A DNA stretch of 64,000 bases from Larix kaempferi (Eukaryota; Streptophyta; Pinopsida; Pinales; Pinaceae): NCBI GenBank assembly GCA_027924585.1, contig BSBM01001440.1:762001-826000 (forward strand), written 5' to 3'. The notes beneath the pieces are model-generated. The model was not told the DNA's origin, did no database searches, and worked only from the letters and a program-made list of their open reading frames with translations. Position 1 is the first letter of the stretch. Each line of letters opens with the position of its first letter. The translations under genes were made by a program, and so were the position numbers. This document shows positions 44,490 through 57,389 of the stretch, piece by piece.

Positions 44490-45760
44490 TTGAGACTCGG
44501 GCAAGCCCCGAGTCTGATCCTCCTGGTGGTCGGTCTGATCTGTGTGGTGATACAGTGTCTGAGAAAACAGCTTCGGCCTCCCCCTGGTCCATCCAGATGG
44601 CCTCTGGTAGGCATCCTTCCATTTCTCAGCCACATGCTCTATCATCTATCGAAACTGTGGTTGTTTTGTCCCCAAAAATTTCCGAGGCGTGCATGATAAC
44701 CAACGATCTCAACTTTTCCAGCCGATCCGGCAACTCAGCCACCAAATTCATTGGCTATTTAACTCCAACGGCTTGGTATGGGGTCCCTACGATGAAACTC
44801 CGGGGATATAATTTATGACGTTCTTATTCTCATCCTCTGGCGCAAAACCACAAAACATGTTTGACACTGCTTAAAAAACCCTATTCTATTAACTTTATAG
44901 CTTTTAAGTTCTAATAAATATAATATCACATTTATCATTACATACTGGTGGACTTCATATCAAGAAATGAAAAAAAAAACCGTTGTTGAGAAATGGACAA
45001 TGGCCATTTTTCACAAGCAGATCCCAATGATAATAGATGGAAAAGACGGTCGTCGTCTCAATCCAGAAGGAAGCATGAGAAATCCCAAATTTCTTTGCTA
45101 AGTGGTCAAGCCAAACAAAAAAAGTGTCAGCAATGATACATAATATGGGAGGTTCCTTAGCCCTGAGATGTGGTGATCAACTTTTCAACATGCGGTACCA
45201 TATTAGTCTAGAAGGCTTCCATAAACTCCACCGAATTCAACGATCTATCAAATTCCATACAAGGTCTGGAATATTCATCTCTTCACAGGCAAGGCCCTGG
45301 AAGATCTGCAGGCCCCAGTGCATGAAGCGGAGGTCGGGATGCTGGTGAAGTCGAGTCTTAAACATGAGCGGCAAGGGGAGGATGCGAATCTTGAGGAGAT
45401 GCTCAATGTCTGCATTGCGACTATGTGTTGTCTTTGGTGTGAATGGATCTACAGGGCGTAAAGACCAAGATGAAGAAGCTGCAGAGCAGATTCAATGAGT
45501 TCTTCACCAAGATGATAAAGGATGTGAATCTTGAGGAGATGATAGACGACAGAGGGTTGTTTTTCTGAGTGTTCTTTGGGATCTCAGAAATGATGCAGAA
45601 GGCGAAGGAGGGAAGCTCACAGATATAGATATTAAGGGCATTCTCGTCTTTGACGGAAGACAAGAACGCATTGTAGGGATGGGGAATAGGATGACATGGC
45701 ACGGAGAGCTGTGCAAGGAACTGATGTGGGTGCTTACTAAATGGCAAGATGATTCATGGA
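44490..45760 (+). pseudogene. Cytochrome P450 pseudogene
   Basis: Pieces of a plant cytochrome P450 lie in order in different frames. 44490-44640 gives an N-terminal membrane anchor (LILLVVGLICVVIQCL) and the proline hinge (RPPPGPSRWPLVG). 44670-44800 gives SPKISEACMITNDLNFSSR and, after a frameshift, NSNGLVWGPYDET, the B-C region. 45290-45460 gives EAEVGMLV and NLEEMLNVCIATM. 45620-45750 gives LTDIDIKGILV and MTWHGELCKELMWVLTKWQDD, matching the I-helix region (usually MEWAMAELLRNP). Parts between SPK and the hinge are deleted, and the heme-binding Cys region is absent. P450s are ER-membrane monooxygenases of specialised metabolism; this copy cannot be functional. The subfamily is not assigned. 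Confidence 0.7.
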
Positions 45761-45949
45761 CATGGATGCTGCTGCGGATTCCACAGCTCTCCAGCTATGC
45801 TTGCATGATGATAATTTCGGCCTGTAAAATCGCAACCTACAAAAAAATTCATTACATATCTTGAGAGAGATACCTGCAGAAGCCATTTATGCAAATAACA
45901 ATAAAGAATGTATATGTTGAGGTTAATAATATATACACATTTATATAGG

Positions 45950-46135
45950 TTCTCAAGAGGTTCATATACTTGTTGCTGCAAGGCGAAAATGTGCACTAAG
46001 CATCCATAAATGGGATCTCGTAGTCGAGCCTGCGCCTCAGCGAAATGCTTGGCTTCTTCATTAGAGCCGAAATATGGAGCGAACACACAGCCTTTCACAC
46101 ATTTCATTCTAGGAAACTTGCAATCCCCAAGGTGC
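45950..46135 (-). pseudogene. LOB-domain (LBD) transcription factor fragment
   Basis: On the minus strand the frame reads [20 protein letters not shown], matching the zinc-binding Cys block of LOB-domain plant transcription factors (CX2CX6CX3C). NEEAKHFAE follows, and then a jump straight to [22 protein letters not shown], the conserved C-terminal part of the domain (normally EAxARxRDPVYGC). About 30 residues (the GAS block) between them are missing. The first Cys of the block seems lost or shifted. It is a deleted gene fragment on the opposite strand from the neighbouring P450 relic. Confidence 0.75.
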
Positions 46136-49100
46136 TCCTCTGCTAAACATTCTGTAGGATTTGAACTGCCGACCGCGATTTTTCGGAGAGATCCTTTATT
46201 TCAGTGGCAGCTTCTGCCATGGCGGAGAAGGGGATGAATGGGTGTGAGGTGTTACAGAGCGCAGCATTTGAAATTCAAAATTCAAATTTGCCGCTTGAAA
46301 ACAGTGTTAGAACAATGAAGATGGGATATGTCATCCATGATATGCATGGACAGGGTTTTGGGCTCTTGGTATATGCATCCATGATATCATATCACTCTCC
46401 AGAGGATGGACATGCAAATATGGTAGTCGGAAAGTATTTGTCGAGAACAGGATGCGCACGGAGAGTTTCCGTTTGTCAGAGCCCCGCATCAATCTTAAAT
46501 AGTCTGCTGCGAGGTGCATATTACTTGCCATCCAGGTCATCCGCTCTACCACTTGGAAATAGCTCCATGCTCCAACCATGAGGCCTCCACACTTTTCTCA
46601 AGATGAATTTTCGTGGGATGATTAAGGGTTTTGGTTTTCAGGAAGTTTTTGAGTGTTTGTGTGAACATTGTTATTTCCATTCGACTCTAGCTTGGAGTCT
46701 GGTTACTGGTAATATTTTTTTTCCGCTTTTAGCATGGTAATTGCTTGGCATATTTCCCCTCGCTCCTGGAAGGTGCTTGGAGTATTTTACCTTACTCTTA
46801 GAAGCTACGAACAGACAGACTCAGGGTTTTTACCCCTGTTCTCACAGGTAATAAAGAGAAAACCCTTATTGATTTTCCTCCTTTGAATTTTGATGGTCTT
46901 TACGGAAATGATTATGGAATGCTAATTTTATGTGTTGTATAATAGATATTACAGGGACAGAGCAACATTTTGTCTCTTACATAGCTATTTTGAGCGGCTT
47001 CCTTCTAGACTTCTTGGTAAGAAATGCTTTCCCGTCCAACTTTTATCTTTAATCTAGTTTTCCGTCATAGTTTTGATAATTTGTTAATAAAATTGCTTAT
47101 TGATTATTTACCCTGTTTTTATTTCCATTACTAACCCAAAACTTATATGGCATGGTCGGTACCCTTGCTTGCACGAAAATGGATAACTAAACAAAATTAT
47201 ATGGCTGCGGTACTTCAGGTATGATTCCTCTACAATGTATTGAGTTAGGGTTTTACAAGAGGTCATCCTCCCAGCTCTTGCTCTATGTTCCCATTTAATA
47301 TTCATTTGATTCAACTCCAAAAATAATATGTCAAAAATTATGACTAACAAAAAAGGCCTTAAAATAATTTCTCCATATGGTATATGGAACGTAGTGCTAA
47401 TCTGGGAGTTAAAAAATACTAGCAAAAAAAAAGAGTTATTTATGAATCGTTTCAGGTGACAGGACGCTATTCAATTCCAAGCGTTTGCCTGCATTTGCCT
47501 TGAGATCTATTTGGAGGACCTGGATTAGACCCTCCCATTTTCCCGAAAGAGGTGGTGATGTAGATGCAGGTAGTCATATACTGGTGCTCAAAGCCTAGCC
47601 ATATGGTGGGGAGATCGAATTTTTGGTTGGACAAGCAATGGGGACATGAATTTTTGCGAGCAGCTGTTGGGTCAATACAATTCCGCATTCTATTTTGGGA
47701 TTTTGTAAATACAATTTCAGGTTTCTGCTGAGGGTTTCTTTATATTTTGGATTTATATTGTTTTTAGTTTCGTCTCTTGAGAATTCATTTCCTTAAGCCC
47801 AGTAAGGAGCCCGCTTGGGTGGAGCATTTTTCAAGTAGTCGCCCTTGAGCCTTTTTTGAATGAATTCCTTTAAATTAACCTTTGTGTTCACTTGGGATTT
47901 TATCAAGTAGAATTGACAGAGCCATAGGAAGAGGTACCACCCGCATAGGTAGCAACATAAGTAAAGGTAGATAGAGACCCTGCTTCCCTTCCATTTACAT
48001 ATAAAGAGCTAGACCGTACCGCCCATTTGTTAGAGATAAAGGCCGAGTATCTGCACTATCTTATCAGGATTCATCATAATATAAGAATTATGTTGTCTCT
48101 GAAGATCGAGGCAATCAATCTGGAATCACCACATCATCAATTCTGTCTCAAAGATGCATTCATTAATTGATTCACCACTGAAATTTACCTATTCATTCAC
48201 CATTGGATCAACTTACCTAGTTCTTTATCCACACCTCTTGTACCCTTAGCTCATAGTAGTTAAAATATGTTGGACTTTAGGATACACATGCTCGATGGCT
48301 CGAGATTTAATTGGGATAGGTGGGGCAGGAAGTGGCTACTCTCCATTTGTTCCTTCCATGTTTTGGCAGGCAGTTTTTTTTTTTAAATTTTGTTTTTATT
48401 GGGCATGGACTTGCTCATAAATCTCTGAGAACTGATGGTCCTGGGTGGTCCCGTGGGAGGCTGTGATAGAGTGCTTGTTCTGCTTTCATATTCCTCCTCA
48501 TTCTCCGTGGGAGGCTGTGATAGAGTGCTTGTTCTGCTTTCATATTCCTCCTCATTCTCCACCAGGCCCAATCTTTTTCCAGCTAAAATGTTATGTCAAT
48601 AGACTTGAAACAAAGCTCTCCAACCAACTATAATAGATAAATTCACTCGTTAGGTAGGAAAATAAATAATTGGGATAGAAAAGAGTATACTGAGCCTTGT
48701 TTTCTTAAGATAAACACCCAGTATTGGTGGGGTTGTTTAATGGGAAATTCAGACGGGAACGCTAGCCAGTTATAAAGAGTGGAATAATTAATCATTCTGA
48801 AGTGAAATAATATAGAAATCCACTATAGTGTGATCAATCAATACGGTTCAATATGGCTCTGTGTTCTTTACGCTCAGAGTAATTATTTACTCAATATTGA
48901 AAGGCTTTAGGGATGGACAAAAGCTATATCGGCTAGTAGATCTCCATTCGTTAATTGATAGGGTTAAATTCGTGTTCCTGTAGTGTCCAACTCAACAGAA
49001 TAATACTTCCGCTCAGTAGACCATTTTTTAACTTCTTACTATTAAAGCGTTAGGACCGAGTAACTCTCTTTTTTAGAGTTGTCTTCCCTTGTAGGCTTCC

Positions 49101-50810
49101 ATTCGTTAATCTATGGGTAACATTAGTCATGGATTTGCAGCTCTTCATGGAGCCATACATGCTCAATTTCAGGATAACTATCATAATGTTTTGTGCCACT
49201 TTTTTCTCGTCTTCCAATCTGTGAAGGTTTGTGATTTTTCTGATTTAACTAAAGGCGTATGTCGATAATATATAAGATAGTGCCATAAAAAGAGTTTCCC
49301 AGGAGACTTAGCCCTATCCATTTTCAATCCTGAACAAAAATATAACTAACCGTCATGATTCCAGTTCTGAGTGGCATTAGTAACAAATTGTTTGAAAAAG
49401 TTTTTATAATCTTAATTTTTTTATTTATAATCTCACTCTTTTACTTTTTGTCTTCATTATTTAGCTAAAATGGTGACAACAAAGCCACTTTTCCCTGGTG
49501 ATTCGGAAAGTGAATGCGAAAACTTGTCTAAGCAATAACTCATTAAAACACAAACACACAGCAAATTAAACTGATTTTCTTTTCTGATTGAAAGGTTGCT
49601 TGGAACCCCAACCGAAGAAATGTGGCCAGGGGTAAAAATTCTAAAAGACTGGCTTCAGTAGGGCATATCTATTCTGAATGGAAGCCGAAGAATCTAGCTT
49701 CAGTAGTTCCAAATTTGTTGATTAGCGGTGTCGATCTTCTCAGTGTACTTCTTTTTCTGTCAAGCACATGAGTTTTTTTTTTTCTTTCTATTTTTATTGC
49801 CCTTAAAGATTTAAAATATTTACAATGTTTAATATGGATTACAGAAAATATTGGAGTACAATCCAGGAGGGAGGATTTCAGCAAAGGAGGCCGTGGATCA
49901 CCCTTACTTTGATGATCTAAACAAGTCTATTATGTTGCATTTGACATTGAAGAAGACTATCCATTTTACTTAACCAATTCCTTTTTAAAAGATTTGACTT
50001 TGGCAATAAAAGTAATTTTAGAAAGAACTCAAACTCAGATTCTTTCACATTGTGATAAAAGAAAAAAAGCGTAAAAACGACTAATACAGATTTTTTTTAT
50101 ATAAGTTTAGTTTAGTAAATATTAATGATTTAATGTTTTATGCTTTTAATTTTATACAGAGGCTTTAGTGCAGTATTTCTATTATGTTGCATTTGACATT
50201 GAAGAAGACAAATGATTCCAATCTATTTTACTTAATCAATTTCTTTTAAAAAAAATTGACTTTGGCAATAAGGCAATAATAGTCATTTTAGAAATAATTC
50301 AGACTCAGATCCTTTCACATTGTGCTAAACGAAAAAAATGGTAAAAAGTGTCTATAGTTGTACATTGTACTATTTACTTTGATCAACTATAACTTGTAAG
50401 TAATTTTAATGGTTTCCCTATGCAGAAAAACTAAGGTAAAACGACTAATACAGTTTTTTTTATATAAGTTTAGTTTAGTAAATAGTAATGATTTAATGTT
50501 TTATACTTTTAATTTTAATGGTTCCCATATGCAGAGAAGCTACGGTAAAACGAAATATTTATATAAATTTAGTAAGTATTAGTGAATTAATGTTTTATAT
50601 TATTAATAATTTTATATATACAACTGATATTTAAATATATGTAAAATTTTCTGTTATTCAAGATTTGAATAAAAGTGAGGAGGCTCTTTTACCTTATCAG
50701 AATGAGTGAGAATTACTGTACATTTTGGAACGAAGTTGGAGAAAAGGTACAACATGGACAGCTGATCAACTCTTCCAACACAGTTTCATTCATGATCTCA
50801 GTGATGACCA
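46136..50810. other. Anonymous region without a supported gene
   Basis: Short open frames (for example 46204-46581, 47108-47425 and 47467-47688) show no motif I recognise. A 54-bp tandem duplication lies at 48451-48558. Duplicated AT-rich segments occupy about 49905-50560. Confidence 0.5.
48451..48558 (+). repeat. 54-bp tandem duplication
   Basis: Two identical or nearly identical copies starting CCGTGGGAGGCTGTGATAG at 48451 and 48505. Being a multiple of three, it gives duplicated peptide words in overlapping frames, which are not evidence of coding. Confidence 0.9.
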
Positions 50811-51390
50811 TAGAATTTGGGGTTAACTAAACTCATTTCCCTTAACTGGAGTGAGTTATTTGGTAAATTTAAATAATATGTATAGAGATAGAATTTGGGG
50901 TTAACTAAACTCATTTCCCTTAACTGGAGTGAGTTATTTGGTAAATTTAAATAATATGTATAGAGAGTGATGGTACACAAAGGATGTCTTGGAATGTCCT
51001 GTCAACCACCTTAATAAATCCTTTTCAACATACCTCAGCAGGTGTATTGATCTCCATTAAAATAAATAATTTTATTTTAATGGTAAACAACTTAATTATA
51101 CTTTTAATTTTTTTTAATTAACATAATTTTAAATAAATTTTTTCAATTATATAAACTACCCAGTATCATAAACAAGTTATCTTATTTGGTAAATTTAAAT
51201 AATATTTATAGTGAGTGATGGTACACAAAGGATGTCTTGGAATGTCGTGCCAACCACCTTAATAAATCCTTTTCAACATACCTCGGCAGGTGTATTGATC
51301 TCCATTAGAATAAATAATTTTATTTTAATGGTAAACAACTTAATTATACTTTTAATTTTTTTTAATTAACATAATTTTAAATAATTTATA
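50811..51390 (+). repeat. Nested tandem duplications (78 bp and about 247 bp)
   Basis: TAGAATTTGGGGTTAACTAA occurs at 50811 and 50889 (78-bp offset, nearly identical copies). A larger unit including GTGATGGTACACAAAGGATG and AACCACCTTAATAAATCC occurs at about 50967 and 51213 (about 247-bp offset). The right edge runs into a TA-rich microsatellite (51388-51450). Confidence 0.85.
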
Positions 51391-51494
51391 TATATATATA
51401 TGGTGAAAAATATATAAATGACATATTATATATATATAAACAAGGATGCAAAAAAAAATATAAAACATATTATATATATGTGTGAGAGAGAGAT

Positions 51495-51869
51495 TTATAT
51501 TTTTTGTAAATCATTTATTATTTTATGGTGTAAAGCACCACTTGTTATTTTATGGTGCTTTGGACCATGTACAAGTTTCTGTATATTAAAAAAAAATTAA
51601 AAAAATTTGGTGCTTTACACCACAAAATCACAATCCACCTAGGATTCATTTTGGTGCTTTGCACCATACATCATGGAATGCCACATATTTATTTAACACC
51701 AAAATCAACTTTTTTAGAAACACCACTTTTCCACCCTAAATATTAGCACCACTTGTGTATCCCCACATTACCACCACTTTTGCACCACTATTTGAAAATT
51801 GAGGATTTCCCAAATCCTTTACAAATAGTGGTGCTAATGTGAAGCTAAAATGCTCTTTTTCTTGTAGTG
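51495..51869 (-). mobile_element. CACTA-type terminus with GTGGTGC subterminal repeats
   Basis: On the minus strand the end reads CACTACAAGAAAAAGAGC from 51869, the classic plant CACTA (En/Spm) terminus. Within 370 bp there are about ten copies of a GGTGCTTTGCACC-like unit or its half (GTGGTGC, TGGTGCTTT, AAGCACCAC) in both orientations, as expected of subterminal transposase-binding repeats. The opposite terminus and a transposase are not found in the window, so the left border is open. Confidence 0.75.
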
Positions 51870-54800
51870 CATTTTGATTGAATACTAAACGTCTATCCCA
51901 AGGCCATGAACTTCCATGAACTTAGAGAAAAGAGAAATTAATAATTTTTATAATAATTGATGCAAACGGGAATGCTAATGGTACCTTCGCACGAGGAAGA
52001 AGGAACTTCCACTTCTTACATTTACTCTTCGAATAAAACCCCAATGAGCTTGATGATTATGATGATCTAGGCAACCGCTAGATGGAAAGCTGGATCGAGC
52101 CATGTGTTCTCCTACCATGTCTCATGTAGATTGAGATGTCACAACAAAAGACTCGATGTGAGGACATGACATTATTATTATTATAAAAAATCTTAAATAT
52201 ATATTAATTTATAAAATTATTTTTAATTTAAATTAAAAAAAAATTATATATTTATTTTTAAAATAGTTATAGTAATCCTCAACATATATTTACTTTGAAA
52301 ATGTTTTATATGAGATATCATATTCTTCTACTATTACAGATTCCTCATCTATAGCCCAATTAAAAATTACCACACATGTCTCAGTTGTCACCACGTTACT
52401 CGTATGTCTTTTGTTCGCATCATTCATTTGTCACCACGTTACTCATCTGTCTTTTGTGCTCATCTGTCTTTTGTGCAGGAATTCTCATCGACATAGAAAC
52501 GTACTGTAGGAAGTAGGAACCCAAGTCGGTTAGAAAAGTGTACCTCAGTTCGGAGGAAGTGATGGAAATTACATGCAATGGATCCATGCGAAGTACAATG
52601 AATTCATTGAGAGAATTAATCTTGAAATTACACGCAATGGATCGCTGCGAAGTACATTTCCTTTCAATTTCTTGAGTGAATCAAATCCAAAAACCCATTT
52701 CCAGGTGATATTTGGCAGAGTTGAGTAGAGATAGTGTTTGCTCCAGTGTGTTACCTATCATTTCGAGGCCCTGCTCACATTGACCAACTTTGTTAATCAG
52801 GGTTTCAAAAATACAATCACTGAGACCAAATTTAGTGAGGCTGATGCAAATCATCCATTCACAACGATGTAGTTAAGATTCCGGTGAGGGTTTTTTAATC
52901 CGAAAATGGGTGATTGTTGGCAGACTTAAATAGAGATAGTGCTTGCTCTTGTAAGTTACCATCCATCATTCCTACCATTGCCATGCCCTGCCCACATTGA
53001 TCTTCCTTGTTAATTAGGGTTTTAAAAATACAATCGCTGCGACGAAATTTTGCAAGGTCGAGGAAAAATGTGTTGCAGAGCACCCATTAACGATTTCATT
53101 GAAGTTTCGATGAGAGAATTTAATCCGGAAAATGTGTAGTAGAGCACCCATTAACATCCATCTGCAAAATGCAGTACGACGTTTCAAACACTCTACCCCC
53201 GCATATCTTCTAAAACAAAAGATAGCTTAAGCTTGTTCCAATGAATGGGCCTCCCAAAGAAGGAAACAAACAACTTTGGTCAATCTGGAGTCACAAAGTC
53301 ACCATGGCATCGATCCAATCACCTATCAGAGCTCAGCACTACCTCCCTCCCATTTTTATGAGCTCTCATACTCCCATTTCAAGTTCTGCGACTTGAAAAT
53401 TCAACTGGAAAATGGTTACCTAGGGTTTTGAACACTGGGGAATAAATCATGTCCCTCCTCTGGAAAATTTTACCTACTCTTCCTTGGTAATGTGGATTCC
53501 AATGAATAATTTAAGGTTTTTGGAAGTGCATAAAGGTGGAAGCAGGGTACGTTGGCGTTTGGCGTGGGCGGTTCAGTAGCTATGGATACAGGTATTGTTT
53601 AAACTTCTATAACGTAGACAATTTTTTATAAGAAACCCCTTGCAGTATTTGTAGTGCGTAATGTTCTCCTTCCTCGTGAAATTTTTTCCAAACAATCTCC
53701 TATTCAATTTCTCCTCACAAGTCTCAGTTTCCTAATTACCGCTTGCTTCTTTTCCCCCCCAATCATCTCCTCTTCTTGTAATTCCTCCAACTGAAACATA
53801 TTAGTTCTTAACCCTCCATCATCGTATGCGCCCCCCTTGAAGATGATCCTCCATCATCTTCTTCTGCTTCATTTTCATCTATCCAACAAATAGATTTTGC
53901 AATTCACTTCGATGAAAATAGAAAGAGTCTAGATACTCAATTAAATCGAATGAAGAGCCTCTTACTCGAATGGTATCAAAAGAAATTAAATGAGGTGATA
54001 TTTTAAAAATGGAAGAATTATTTATATCCTTATCATATTTAATATATGTCAAGATAAATCTTTATTCCAGATTTGATACGCCAATCGAGTTGGCGCGGCG
54101 TTCCATATTGAGAAGCTTATGATTTTTAAGCATGGAAGCACAAATTTGGCAAATGGAAGTCCGATTATGCTGAACATTAGGCAAAATATAAGTCACAAGC
54201 TTATTGTGTGTGACTTAATAAAGGAACATCGAAGTGAAATAATAAAGTCCTGGGGCATGTAACACTTTATGCTGCCTCTCAAGCTGGTGAACATGTTTGG
54301 GTTGGTTTTCTCAAACTTGCAGGAAAGTGCAAAGAGAGTATTCTTATGGAGAAAGAGATGTAAAGGGTGTTAAATTAAACCGAGAGAGAAGTTGAGGTAC
54401 TTATTATTTTCTGCTAAACCGAATTAGTATTTACTATTGACAATTTTGGTCTCTTAGTACATGTTAAATTAGCACTGGAACTGAGCTTGATGCAGTAATA
54501 TTTTTGACAATCTAATTGTAACTTACCTTTTGAAATGTTGGTTACAATAGGCCATGGATTATGATAATGTGGGGGCTGTATTGGGGATTTGTGGAAAAAA
54601 TGTTGTTGAGAATGAGCACGTCAAGGTTAATTTTCCCTTTCGTAAGATTTTTAATTCATTTCGCTATTTTATACTGTGGTTAATTTCTATCTAATAGGTA
54701 TTCATATTGAACATGACCGTTCCTCTTTTACTACAGATTGGAGCATTTCATACCCTTGAAATTGGTTTCCAACGACTCTTTGTATTGAGAAAGGAAAGTC

Positions 54801-55133
54801 CTATTTTATTTTGATGGCAATGCATTTTGATTGATTAAAATATTTTTGTGGGAGATTTTGATTTATCACTTAGTCACGCAAGGAATTTGTTAACATTCTT
54901 TTTGTGGTGATTGCATTATCCAAACTTATTTTAATCCAAGATTGGATAAGTAAAACAAATATTTATATAATTTTCATGACATTTTGATGTTTTTATCAAA
55001 ATCATTATTATTTGGTTCATTAATTATTGTTATCCCAATTAATATAACAATATGTACAACTTGCATTTTACAAAAAAAATGATAAAAGCAACAAGTTACG
55101 GCTGTTTGGTCATGAAGAAGCATAAATCTTCTT
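51870..55133. other. Anonymous region without a supported gene
   Basis: No recognisable gene. Two related segments (about 52690-52870 and 52900-53110), each with GAGATAGTG.TTGCTC, CCTGC.CACATTGA and GGGTTT.AAAAATACAATC, form an old duplication with an offset near 205 bp. Confidence 0.5.
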
Positions 55134-55539
55134 TGAAGGAGGGCACAGCGAAAACACAACGGCCGAAAGGCCCAAAAAACCCTGTATTTCATTAAGCATA
55201 AAATATATTTATACATTGGAAGATTCTGGCAGCCTGAGAATAACGCATGGCTCTCTCGCCAGAAAACATGATGGAATTTTGTGATCCATTGAACAATTAT
55301 GAACCCGAAATGATAAACTCGCATCAGATCCATGCATTATATCCTTGAGCCAACGCCTCGAGATACTCATTGATCTACCACAAATGATGGGAGGGAGCGC
55401 TATGCAAATCATCCAGACACGTAAAAACAAACATTTAATATTTCAAGTGGGAGTAATAAATTCCTGTCCATCAGGCTTGAATACACATCTGTCGGACAGA
55501 TTCTCAATAAATGAGATAGGTTGGAAATTAATTCCAACA
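55134..55539 (-). repeat. 3' LTR of the gag-only element
   Basis: 406 bp, matching 59698-60090 with few differences. It holds a 15-bp stretch (CATGCATTATATCC, around 55330) missing from the other copy. Confidence 0.9.
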
Positions 55540-55551
55540 CTCCCATTTAAA
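55540..55551 (-). other. Polypurine tract of the gag-only element
   Basis: TTTAAATGGGAG on the minus strand directly before the TGTTGG start of the 3' LTR. Confidence 0.7.
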
Positions 55552-55619
55552 CTTGTTAACACCTTTTCCATTTTTGTCGACTCCAAACCTTGAACCAGTT
55601 GTGCTTTGACTTCTTCATT

Positions 55620-55665
55620 TTCACTCTCTTTTTTTCTTTTTTTCTTTTCTTTTCTTTTCTCCTTT

Positions 55666-55697
<32 letters not shown>

Positions 55698-57252
55698 CCA
55701 GCTGTACTGTTTTCTTTGATTCTGCATATCTGCTATCTTCGGCATCCTTTGGCCTCATTCTTCCATTAGCGTCATCAAAGTCTTCAATGGTTTTCTTCCA
55801 GCTGTACTCAAAACTTTTAAGTTGTAACATATCCATCTTATATTGAACTGGCTGCTGCCATGAAATCAACTGATAATAGTGCCTGATCTGTTTAGGACTC
55901 CATCTTGCAAAGATTTCATTCTCAAATTGTTCTTCAATTTCTTTTTGCTAAAAATTATCCATAACACCTTAATTATCTGCACCTTCAGTGCTTCCAGAAA
56001 CATTCATTTCAGCTTCAATTTCTTCAATTATTTTTTAAGCAATTAAACTCATATCATGTTTATTTACATTTTCTTCTTCCCCATTCAACAGTGTTTTTGT
56101 TGATTTCAACTTTATACCCATTTTAAACATTTCTTCAATCATATTTTCAAGAGTTTCATCATCTGTACATAATTCTTCATCAGCTTCTACAGATTCTGAA
56201 ATTTTTACTTATGAATTGTCTTCATGTACTACCTCGGCTGCAATCCTAAATTTCACTTCATCAAAAACATCTATAGCATTACCATCTTCATTGCATTCTG
56301 CAGAAAGTGAACCTTCTTCACCATCGATCATATTAAAAATTAATTTCATTTCATTTTCAAGTGCAATCTTTTCAGCTTCACCCATAAATTCATCATCATA
56401 AATCGGCCCTTTTTCAATTTCAGGTTCAAAAAGTCTTGCAGCATGTAAAGGGCTGCTATTATCATCATTTTCAACATTTTTACCTTCAGAGTCTTTAGCT
56501 TCACTACATTCATCTGCAAAACTACATACACTGTCAGCAAAAACAACATTTGTGCTTTCTGGCACATTTTTCAATCCCATTTCAACCTTTGATTCATATA
56601 TTGCATCATTTCCACAATCTGTAACTTCATATTTCTCTGGAAGATCTTGCATGAGCTGCTGCTCATTATCAACTTCAGACATAGTATCTTCATCCATAGG
56701 TATATCAACATAGTGGGTTTCACCAATCGATTGACCGACTTCAAATACTACTGCAGAATTTTCTATTGATTCTTCAATAGTTAGAACCTCAACTTGGTGT
56801 TGATTTATGTTGCTCCCCCTTACATCGAATTCTCTTCTCAAGTGTTCCCAGGCTTCTTTAGCACTGTTTGCATTAGCAATCATGGGTAAAATTCTCTCAT
56901 TCAAGCCTTGTCGAATGAGGAACAGTGCTACATCATCATTTCTCATATTTTCCATGAGCTCAATCTTTTGACTTTGGGGCAAAACATCATAGGCTGCTTG
57001 GTTTGGGGGTTCCTTGAATCCATTTTCAACTACACTCAACACACCTTCAGCGCGAAACAGATTTTTCATTTTAATAACCCAAAATTCAAAATTCTTACCT
57101 GAGAAAACTGGAATTGGCAGCAGTTCATCATAGATTTCTTCAATCCTTGGCTTTGCTACAGCAGAACCATTACCATAAATTTTTGCAAAATAAATTGCTT
57201 CTGCCCTTCTATTCATTCTTCTAATCTGCTTAAGATGTCTTTGTTGACCCAT
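55620..57252 (-). CDS. Copia-type Gag (DUF4219/UBN2-like) with long acidic tail
   Basis: The frame opens with MGQQRHLKQIRRMNRRAEA at 57252 and is open for 347 codons to 56209. Residues ~45-150 match the copia Gag fold: LLPIPVFSGKNFEFWVIKMK (SG.NF.FW), ALFLIRQGLNERILP and SAKEAWEHLRREFDV. The ~200 residues after this are very acidic (Glu/Asp-rich, e.g. VPMDEDTMSEVDNEQQ) and contain no zinc knuckle. Beyond the stop, the same frame continues with acidic helical words (EADEELCTDDETLENMIEEM) and further stops to about 55620, ending in a poly-Lys run from the T-tract. It is the only protein of the element. The start could also lie further upstream (57491-57213 frame), since a stop and frame change separate the two. 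Confidence 0.75.
55622..55697 (+). repeat. Poly(T/C) microsatellite
   Basis: A 76-bp run of T with scattered C ending in a pure T stretch. It gives a poly-Lys run in the minus-strand frame. Confidence 0.9.
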
Positions 57253-57389
57253 AACACCTTTTCAATTGGATTCCTTGGATTTTCAAGCAAGTTTGCAATA
57301 AGCTTCAATTCTGGATAAAAAGGACTTTGTTTTGTATTTTTCAGCTGCTCCAACTTCTGGTACTCTTCCTGAAATACTGAGCTTCTGCT

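Noticed and set aside
46140-46185. tRNA T-arm-like word (GGCAGTTCAAATCC on the minus strand)
   Set aside because: No D arm, anticodon arm or acceptor stem can be drawn around it.
48383-48633. Duplicated peptide frames on both strands
   Set aside because: They are a by-product of the 54-bp tandem duplication, with no sign of coding outside it.
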